A stretch of DNA of 64,000 nucleotides from Triticum aestivum (taxonomy: Eukaryota; Streptophyta; Magnoliopsida; Poales; Poaceae), in contig NC_057814.1 in the NCBI RefSeq assembly GCF_018294505.1, positions 40,582,398-40,646,397 of the forward strand. The letters are read 5' to 3'. A model generated the notes under the pieces. The model did no database searches and was not told the DNA's origin. It was given only the letters and a program-made list of their open reading frames with translations. Shown one piece after another: positions 56,999 through 64,000 of the stretch. The translations under genes were made by a program, and so were the position numbers. Each line of letters opens with the position of its first letter. The stretch's first letter is position 1.

Positions 56999-58352
56999 CT
57001 ACTGGAGGGACTGATCTATTCGCGAGTTCCCCCCTCCCCTCGCGTCGCCCCTGCTAGGGCGACTCGGGGGCCCCAAACCCTAGCTCCGCTGCCTCCCCTT
57101 TTTTCTCCCCTCCTCCTCGCCGCCGCCTGAGGCCGCCGCCGGGCAAGCCCGGGGTGTCGCCGAGGAAGGTGGCGGCGGGGCCCTGGCGCCCCTGCCTCTG
57201 CTGCGGGGGGCCGTGTTCCCTAGGGCGGCGGCCCTGGTCGGAGAGGCGTCACCGGCCCGGCGGCAGGCGGTGGCGCGGGCGTGGGCCGGCGATCCTGGCC
57301 GTGTGGATGGCGGGTGCCCCGGTGGACGGGAGCCCTGGTGGCTCGCGGTGGCGCCAGATCTGGCCGCCCCTGCCCCCCCTGTTTCGAGAGCTCCGCCCCG
57401 GCCAGATCTGCCCGGCTTCTTTGCGGGCCGCCGGATCTTGCGTCGTGGGGGTGGTGGAGGCGAGGATTCGCAGACCGGGAGAAATTCCAGGCCGGCCTCG
57501 TCGGTCTTGGCGGCGGCGACGCTCGTGGCGCCGTTCCCCTCCCTGGAGGCGCCGTTCAGGTCAGATCCGTCGCCCCCCATCCCTCTAGTCTCCCGGGTGA
57601 AAACCTCAACTCTGTTGGGCGGCGGTGGCGCCCTCGGCGTCGCGTCCTTCCTGAAGGCGCCGTTTTTGGGAGCTAGGTGGGCAGTGGGCTCCTCGGCGAT
57701 GTGGTGGGTGTGCAGCGGCGGCAGTAGCTGGTCTTCTTTGTCGGCGGCGAGTTCGTCAGCGGCTCAACGCCTACAGGGACACTATGCTACTGCTCCTCCG
57801 TCCGTTCCGTTCCGGCAGCTCTTCCTCATCCGTGTCCAGTCCGTGGGTGTTGGGTGGTGCTCTGCTCCTTGAGATCATTTCGTGGCTAGTCGGGTGAGCT
57901 AGGTTCCTTTCCAAATGCAGCCTGCCGGTGTCTTTCCTCCCAGGTTCTAGGGTGAACTGCTACACTGTCAACGGTTCGGCGCCTTCGAGCCAGGCGAGGA
58001 GACAGGGGTCTTCTTTGACAGTGGAGCTGGGAGGACATGGCAATCCGGGGCCGCTGGTGATTTGGCGACGGCGTGCCCTTCCTCGCCGTCCGTAATGCTG
58101 CTCCTGTGCTGACATTCTCCTTCTCCCTGGTGATTTGTATGCGATTGAGGACCTACACATACCCGAGCTGCGTGTCTCCTTGTTCGATCCTTTAGCTGGG
58201 TGTGTGTGAGGCTTGTGTGCTGTTGTCCAGCGCCTCTGTATCTTGTCGTTTTTTTTCGCTTTCTTGTGTTGGTTTCGAGTTTGTAATCCTGGCCGGTTGA
58301 TGGCTTTGTTAATTCAAAGCCGGGCTCTGCTGGAGCCTTCGTTCTAAAAAAG
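56999..58352 (+). mobile_element. LINE-derived non-autonomous element with 10-bp target duplication
   Basis: AAGGTACAGG flanks both sides (56989-56998 and 58353-58362). The 5' part is a GC-rich leader (CGCGTCGCCCCTGCTAGGGC, AACCCTAGC) of the type found in Triticeae LINEs. The 3' part is a LINE-like tail (GGCTTTGTTAATTCAAAGCC, GGGCTCTGCTGGAGCC, ending TTCTAAAAAAG). No reverse transcriptase or endonuclease region lies between, so the body was deleted and the ends joined. A 219-codon open frame (57213-57872) in the GC-rich part shows no protein-family character. Confidence 0.7.
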
Positions 58353-58455
58353 AAGGTACAGGGTGGAGTAAAAAAAATACAATGTCCTATCATATTCTCC
58401 CACAAGCATGTTTTCTTTCTTGAAAGCCACACTTATGTCTCCTCTACTCTCCTGG

Positions 58456-59632
58456 CACTAGTAGAAAAAGGACATAATGTGAGACACATTAGTCCCGGTT
58501 TGATTTTGGCCCGGTACTAATGGTACCATTAGTGCCGGTTCGAACGGCTATGCATTAATGCCGGTTCGTGTTGAACCTTTAGTACCGGTTCGTGCCACGA
58601 ACAGGTACTAAAGGGGTGGACCTTTAGTACCGGTTCGTGGCACGAACCGGTACTAAAGGGCTAACCTTTAGTACCGGTTCGTGCCATGAACCGGGACTAA
58701 AGGGGTCTGACCTATAGTCCCGATTGGAGACACAAACCGGGACTATAGGGCAATTTTCAACCTCTACCCCCCCCCTATCGCCATTTCAGTTTTGAAAAAA
58801 TCAAAAGAAAATGATAAAAACTTCAAAAAATAAGATCCTTCGAGAGGTAGTTATATTACTACATCTACTAGTTAGGAAGTTTGAAAACTTTAATTTGGAC
58901 ATATTTTGCAAAAAGTGTAGGGAAAATGTATAATATATCAAAAAATTCAGCACGAAAATCCGCATACGGCCTGTTTGCAATTTTTTAGAATCCTCAAATT
59001 CCAAAAGGAAAAAAAGATATGCCCAAATTTCAGTCTTTTTGGTTAAATCTGGTCAAACTATGGTCAAACTACTTATTCAAGAAGTATTAATGTTACTACA
59101 TAATTATTCAAGAATATTAGTGTTACTAAATAATTATTTCAATTTTTTGAATTTTGGTTAAATCTGGTCAAACTATGGTCAAACTATGGCCAAACTGTGG
59201 GAGTGAGAGGGAATAGAACTCCGAAGTTAAGCGTGCTCAGGCTGGGGGAGTGAGAGGATGGGTGACCGGCTGGGAAGTTAGACGATTTGGAATGAGTGAT
59301 CCACACTTGAGTAGTTAAGAGGTGTGATTATAGACTAAATCATCAAATAATTCAGAAAATTGAAAATCGAAAAAAAAATCAATTTTTTTCCCAAAAATTT
59401 CAGAATTTTTTTTCAAAAAAAACCTTTAGTACCGGTTGATAACACCAACCGGTACTAAAGGTCCCCCATACCACAGCGCAAGCTCACGCCACGTGGTGGG
59501 CCTTTAGTGGCGGTTCGTGCCGAACCGGTACTTGGGGGGGGGGGGCTTCAGTCTCCACTCTTTAGTGCCGGTTGCAGAACCGGCACTAAAGGGCCTTACG
59601 AACCGGTGATAAAGCTTCGTTTTCTACTAGTG
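58456..59632. mobile_element. Non-autonomous CACTA element (1177 bp)
   Basis: CACTAGTAGAAAAAGG at the left; from the right end on the other strand CACTAGTAGAAAACG. The target duplication TGG is exact (58453-58455, 59633-59635). Subterminal repeats CCTTTAGTACCGGTTCGTG / CGAACCGGTACTAAAGG are of the same kind as in the 11.3-kb element, so that family's proteins could have moved it. No gene; the middle contains a 5S rRNA-derived stretch. Confidence 0.95.
59215..59280 (+). rRNA. 5S rRNA-derived segment (internal control region)
   Basis: AGAACTCCGAAGTTAAGCG continuing TGCT (59215-59237) and AGGATGGGTGACC then GGCTGGGAAGT (59254-59278) match plant 5S rRNA. The 17-nt gap between them is as in the real gene. 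This covers the A box and C box of the internal Pol III promoter. The 5' third of 5S and the exact 3' end are absent, so it is not a functional gene. Confidence 0.75.
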
Positions 59633-59635
59633 TGG

Positions 59636-60460
59636 TATAATTCCTTTCAAAAAAAAAAACTCTTCTGATTGATTTCAAATGGAAAGAAAGAAAAACGTAT
59701 TAGTATGTTGCTGCAAAAATCCTTCTTCAGTCCGCCGCCAGTCCCGATGGCGCATCATTTAGAGTCCCTACCGCCGCTCTTCCTAATCCTCTGCCTTGCC
59801 GCGTCGTACTGTTCCATCAACCTCCGAAATCAATCTAAAAGGAGGTATAGTCCAATCCGTCATCTCCTACTGTGATCATGTTTCTCTCAACCTTGGAAAA
59901 CATGATTGTCATCAACCATTGAACATAGATGATCGTCTCTGTAAAAGTTTAGATTTTGCACCATCCAGAGTGTTGCCTACTACTCCTGATAAGTGGTCCT
60001 CTAGGGAAGTATGAAATAACCTAAGTACATGCGTACATAGTTCTTTAACATACACGAGACATGCCGATTGCAAAGTCGATTGATATATGCCTCAGTTATG
60101 TCTCGGAGCATGAAAGCCGAAGCGAGGAGAATCAAGGCACATGAGATGTTTCTTAGAGATAATCGTACATTTTACTAAGTTACAGTTAAATAGTTTTTTG
60201 GCCTAAAATTTGGGATGCCAAATTTTCTTAAAATTATCATAATTTTCATGATGAGACTTTTAAAAAATTGGGTTGTACATTTTTTTTTCTATGAAGTAAT
60301 ATAGCGCCACCAATAAGTATTTATCTTATGCTGGACTTATAACTAGCAGAGATGTGTTTTTCTAAAACATCATCAAGTATAGGTATTCCATGAGAATATT
60401 ACGCTGAGTAATGTGTCACAAAGATGTCATGCACATGCACACTATATATGCCAGGGGTAG
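59636..60460. other. Unassigned spacer
   Basis: 59700-60010 has a short open frame (MISNGKKEKRISMLLQKSFF) of no known type. The rest is AT-rich with no recognised element ends. Confidence 0.35.
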
Positions 60461-60669
60461 GATGGGAAATTTAGGTGGGGGCGGCGTAGCGAGGCGCGTG
60501 GCCGTACGGCCCGCTGTACGCCCGTACGTGGGCGGTGTACGCCGCCTGAGGAGGAGGGCGGGCCCACACGTACTAAACCCTAATGAGATGAATCCATTAA
60601 TTCGGCGGGGATTAGGCGAATCCATTAACGCCGGCGCAGTGAGACGTCCGGTCGCCGGCGTCGGTCCGC

Positions 60670-60880
60670 GGGTGGCGCCGATTCACACGCCACCGCCTGA
60701 CCGCGTGCCGCGCGCCTGCGCACGCCACCGCTTGACCGCCCGCGCACGCCGCCCCCCTCGCCTACCAGGCATTAATCGCCGGCGCCGATTCTCACGCCAC
60801 CGCCTGACCTTCTGCGCCCTTGACCGTTCAGTGCACGCCGCCCGCTCGGCTGCCCCGGCATTGATCGCCGGCACCCACCC
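60670..60880. repeat. ~108-bp tandem duplication in a GC-rich promoter region
   Basis: GCCGATTCACACGCCACCGC (about 60677) recurs as GCCGATTCTCACGCCACCGC (about 60785). Each is followed by GCATTAATCGCCGG or GCATTGATCGCCGG. Confidence 0.8.
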
Positions 60881-60896
60881 ACCCACCACTACGCCC

Positions 60897-60905
60897 TATA
60901 AAAAG
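60897..60905 (+). promoter_or_regulatory. TATA box
   Basis: TATAAAAAG about 130 bp upstream of the ATG at 61031, with a C/T-rich leader between. Confidence 0.6.
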
Positions 60906-61030
60906 CGCCTCGCCCCGCCGTCGCTCGCACACCACCCTCGCCTCCCCTCTCCTTCTCCCCCCTGTCGCCGGCGTCGCCCTCTCACGCCCTTCCTCTCCCT
61001 CGCGCGCCCTACTTCTCCCTCTCGCCGGCA

Positions 61031-61975
61031 ATGGCACGCTCCAACTTGACGCTCGAGGAGGCGGAGGAGCTCGCCCACTTCGTCATCCCCGCCGCGGCCG
61101 ACGTGCGCCTGCTGGCGAGGTGGCGCCTGAGCGTCGACGGCGTGCCTGTGGCGCCGGTGCCCGAGGTCGGCACCCACCTCTTCGCCCGCGCCGTCGGCCT
61201 GTACCGGGCTCGCCTGTCGTCGGAGGAGCTCGCCGACCCCCAGTACGCCCCCAACAACCCCGGCTGGGCGGATCGCCTCGCCGACGACCACCTGCGCCGC
61301 CTCCACGCCTACGCCGGCCCGCGCCCGCCCACGAAGCACAACCGCGCGCGGCGGCATCAGCTCTGGGATGGGCGCACCTTCGAGGAGGTGGTCGTGCCGT
61401 ACCGCGCGCAGGCGGTCGCCGGCGCCGTGCCTGCTCCGCCGGGGTACGGCTTTGAGTTGTACCGCCGCGGCGAGGCGCGCTCCACCCGCGCCCGCGTCGA
61501 CTTCGGCGCCATGCACCCGCCCGCGCCCCACGGAGGCCCAGGCGGTGACCGCGGCGCTGTCCGCCTCGGCCCGGGCGATCGCCGCATCGCGGGCAGGAAC
61601 GGCGCCGGGTCTAGCCGCGCCCCTCCGCCCGAGCCGCAGCAGCAGCCAGAGCCGGCATTGGTGGCGGAGTACATGCAGCTAGCGGCGGAGGCCGGCGACC
61701 CGGACGACATGCCGGGCTACCTGACGGCGCTCCGGGAGTCGGAGAACATGCCGCAGCCGCCGCCGCTCGTCCAGTAGTACATTCAGCTTGCCCCGGGCGC
61801 CGTCCACCCGGAGGACCCGGAGGACTTTCCCGGGTATCACGCCGCGCTCGAGTACTCGATGGCTGCGCCGGCCGTGCCCGTGGTGCCCCTCGACGACAGT
61901 AGCAGCAGCAACGACAGTGACAACGGCGACGGGCTCTATGACGAGGCAGACTTCGGCGGCGTCGAGGACGAGTAG
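61031..61975 (+). pseudogene. Unrecognised proline-rich protein with C-terminal tandem repeat; one internal stop
   Basis: The frame runs from MARSNLTLEEAEELAHFVIP to GLYDEADFGGVEDE (stop 61973-61975), interrupted only by TAG at 61775-61777. The N-terminal ~150 residues are mixed, with many Arg and Pro (WRLSVDGVPVAPVPEVGTHL, YGFELYRRGEARSTRARVDF). Then come a Gly/Pro/Gln linker and two copies of a ~36-residue unit: VAEYMQLAAEAGDPDDMPGY and (stop)YIQLAPGAVHPEDPEDFPGY. By alignment of the two units the TAG stands where the first has GAG (Glu). The tail is acidic and Ser/Asp-rich. A TATA box lies upstream. Family and function unknown; a transposon-borne or amplified gene is plausible. The first 248 codons may still be a product. 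Confidence 0.45.
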
Positions 61976-61979
61976 GTTA

Positions 61980-62490
61980 GGGTTACTTTCAAAATGTCGT
62001 TTAGTAATGTTTAATTATTTTCATAATGTTGTTTATTTAAGTTTAATTTCTAGTACTATGTAAAATATCTATGAAAACTATAATGAAATATCGAGTGTTT
62101 GAATGGATGGTTTTAAAATATTGTTGAAGAATCAAGTGTTTGAATCGATACTTTTATTTTAGTTTTAAAAAGAGTTGTATTGTAAAAAATAAAAAATCAG
62201 AAAAGAATTAAACTTGAATTGAAAAAAACCTATGAAAACTAGAAAAGTAAATAAAAAACCAAACAATAATTTTTTTACATAATATTAGCAAAACAAATTA
62301 GAAGATTTTTTTTTTAAAAAAAGAACGCCGGCCCGGAGCCGAGATAGGCATAGTAAGTCGATCCCGATCAAGTCGATCGGCGAAAGGGACCGCTTTTCGG
62401 CCCCGCAAGGCCCACGGGCCCAACCAGGCGGCGTAGAGAAAGTAGGCGGTCTATTTATTTTTCTTCGGATCACGGCGGTGTAGGGTGGGG
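61980..62490. other. 3' flank / AT-rich spacer
   Basis: AT-rich text with ATGAAATATCGAGTGTTTGA repeated loosely (62080-62140). A GC-richer patch at 62320-62440 has no recognised feature. Confidence 0.35.
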
Positions 62491-62494
62491 CGCG

Positions 62495-62538
62495 CTATTT
62501 AAGCTGGTGCGGGCGAGCTCCGGCAGGCGAGGTGGGAC
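62495..62538 (-). promoter_or_regulatory. snRNA-type USE plus TATA-like box, minus strand
   Basis: On the minus strand GTCCCACCTCG (62538-62528) then 25 nt then TTAAATAG (62502-62495). Mirror image of the module at 62765-62808, arms about 45 bp and clearly homologous. Confidence 0.5.
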
Positions 62539-62554
62539 TAAAGTTAGAGCTCGC

Positions 62555-62735
62555 GTGTCACGGCGCTGCGCGTGGACCGCCAAGGTGGGCCGAATTCTGT
62601 GGGCCGCTGTAAGGCGCGCGTGCGAGCGGCCTCTCGCGGCGCTGCGCGTGGACAGGCAAGGTGGGCCGATTTCAGTAGACCTAGTGGGCCGCTGGAAGGC
62701 GCGCGTGCAAGCGGTCGAGGGCGAGGGGCGGGGGG
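62555..62735. repeat. ~80-bp tandem duplication
   Basis: GGCGCTGCGCGTGGAC followed by GGTGGGCCGA and AAGGCGCGCGTGC, at about 62558 and 62638. It lies between the two divergent USE/TATA modules. Confidence 0.85.
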
Positions 62736-62764
62736 TGGGGCGGTACGATGGATGGTTTTGTTTA

Positions 62765-62808
62765 GTCCCACCTCGCCCGCTGAAGGACGCCCAGACCGGC
62801 TTAAATAT
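62765..62808 (+). promoter_or_regulatory. snRNA-type USE plus TATA-like box, plus strand
   Basis: GTCCCACCTCG (62765-62775), 25 nt, TTAAATAT (62801-62808). Points away from the minus-strand module at 62538. Confidence 0.5.
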
Positions 62809-62870
62809 GCGGATTCATGCATCCTGGCAGATAAGATAGTTAGTAATAATGTGATTTGACTTTGCACTGC

Positions 62871-62933
62871 CCGGGCAGCTCTGCCACAGCTGCCCGGACA
62901 GTGTTACACTGTCCGGGCAGCTGCGGGAGTGCT
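62871..62933. repeat. Three alternating GC-rich palindromic units
   Basis: CACTGCCCGGGCAGCT, then AGCTGCCCGGACAGTG, then CACTGTCCGGGCAGCT: forward, reverse, forward. The last two form a perfect 17-bp inverted repeat with TTA between. Confidence 0.9.
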
Positions 62934-63219
62934 GCTAGTGCATTGTAAACTCAGATCATATCATTACTATCTATCTTATTTTTATACGTTTGATAGTTTA
63001 GCACTTTACGCAAAGTTTGTTTTATTAATACCTAAATTTTTGTAATATTTTTGTCCGGTCAGCGTTTTAGATGTTTCAAATTCATAAAATGGCAAGAAGG
63101 CACGAAACTTGTCATGCATCCTAGTCATGATGGTACAACACTATGGAAAAAATTTGGGTTCATTTAAAGGATGTCGAAAAAAACTCGTTTTCGGACAAAA
63201 AAAATCTTTAAGCGCGGAT

Positions 63220-64000
63220 AGTCATACCTTACAACACTTATACAAGTCATGCTATATTAGTCCACAATAATTGTGGAGTGACAGAGCAGAACATACATAA
63301 GCATAATGAGGTATGGCCACCACTATTAAAGATTTGATGTTGTAGACGGATGAAGCTATTTAAACATGTTATTAGCCGTGAAAACTAGCAATGCGGGATT
63401 ACAAACACAACACTGTGGGCGGTTGGCGCCACTAGCGGCGCACACACGGCCGGCCGCCCCATCTTCGCCCGTGCGCGCCGTGGGCCGCCCCTGCTTTGGC
63501 CCATGCGCGCCGTGGGTCGCCCCGCGCGTCTTTTAGGCCACTGTAGGCGAACTTTTTATTTTTTTATAAATATAAAAATAATGTGTCTACAAAGTACTGT
63601 ATTTGTAAATATTAAAAAACAGAATAAAAAACTCCTGTAGTGTTGACGGATTTACCTCATAAGATTAATGTGAATTTTTGCTGTGACACTCCATGATTAT
63701 GAAGTGCCAGAGCATCATTCACATTATCCTAATGAGGAAAGACGGCAACACTCAAGGAATTAATACTGTACATAGAGAACGATATTTAAACAGGTGAATA
63801 AGCATGTTCAAAAGCAATGTGGGACTAAATAATTAGCAGGTTGGGCAGTGGCCGCCGTGGATTTTTGGCTTTCATGGGCCATAACGTGTGCACCGCACGG
63901 CGCCCAAGTGGCCGCCGTGGGTCGCGTGCCTAGCCCGGCAGTTTGCCCCGCGCGTGCCGGCTGTTAAAAAAAATCATTGCATATTTTGTATTTTTCATGC
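63220..64000. repeat. Diverged tandem duplication, period about 425 bp
   Basis: ACAGAGCAGAACATACATAA / GCATAATGAGGTATGGC (63279-63317) aligns with CCAGAGCATCATTCACATTA / TCCTAATGAGGAAAGACGG (63706-63745). GGTTGGCGCCACTAGCGGCG (63420) aligns with GGTTGGGCAGTGGCCGCCG (63839). The second unit runs off the window. No gene. Confidence 0.55.

Noticed and set aside
57213..57872. 219-codon open frame in GC-rich DNA
   Set aside because: Lies in the LINE-type leader; overlapping frames on both strands are equally open and none looks like a protein family.
60896..61531. 211-codon minus-strand frame
   Set aside because: Antisense of the frame at 61031, produced by high GC content.

Overview
This is plant nuclear DNA, almost certainly an intergenic stretch of a grass genome of the wheat/barley/Aegilops type. 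CACTA transposons with TTTAGTCCCGGTT-type subterminal repeats, Stowaway and hAT MITEs, Helitron-like ends, LINE tails and a small copia-like LTR element are nested in each other. No intact host gene is visible; host coding sequence survives only as decayed fragments. All family names come from reading the sequence, without database searches.

Layout. 1-1.6 kb: 3' end of a CACTA element with a decayed B3-like gene and a 128-nt hairpin. 3.2-9 kb: a pile of Helitron-like elements joined end to end, three with a USE/TATA snRNA-type promoter and two with tRNA-like A/B-box modules, plus hAT and Stowaway MITEs. 12.6-13.1 kb: a broken last part of an ABCC (MRP) transporter gene. 14.3-18.2 kb: a tandem array of an ACAGTGTAA-bearing unit, a phased set of small exons, long G tracts, and a Helitron 3' end at 18183. 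20.8-24.7 kb: a reverse-strand Helitron-like element carrying exon-like fragments. 26746-38051: a complete 11.3-kb CACTA element with a 3-bp duplication (AGT). 39.4-47.6 kb: Harbinger-like remnants, MITEs and a truncated CACTA end within a background of diverged duplicated segments. 48202-50136: a complete gag-only LTR retrotransposon (5-bp duplication ATCAA). 52-56 kb: a duplicated segment on both sides of an IBA57-like pseudogene and a Harbinger-like element. 57-58.35 kb: a LINE-derived element with a 10-bp duplication. 58456-59632: a 1.2-kb non-autonomous CACTA (TGG duplication) containing a 5S rRNA-derived segment. 60.5-64 kb: an unrecognised TATA-driven reading frame, a divergent pair of USE/TATA modules, GC-rich palindromes and a ~425-bp repeat.

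The best-preserved genes are in the large CACTA. Reading right to left they are a small coiled-coil/membrane protein gene (two exons), a TNP2-type transposase broken by one extra A and one stop, and a seven-exon gene that assembles into an unbroken 1080-codon frame ending in a Ulp1-type (C48) protease domain. The least expected signal is a recurring promoter module. It is a plant snRNA-type USE (GTCCCACCTCG) with a TATA box exactly 24 nt downstream in four places, and an inverted, outward-facing pair with 25-nt spacing near 62.5-62.8 kb. This is the spacing of plant Pol III snRNA promoters, here sitting in mobile DNA.
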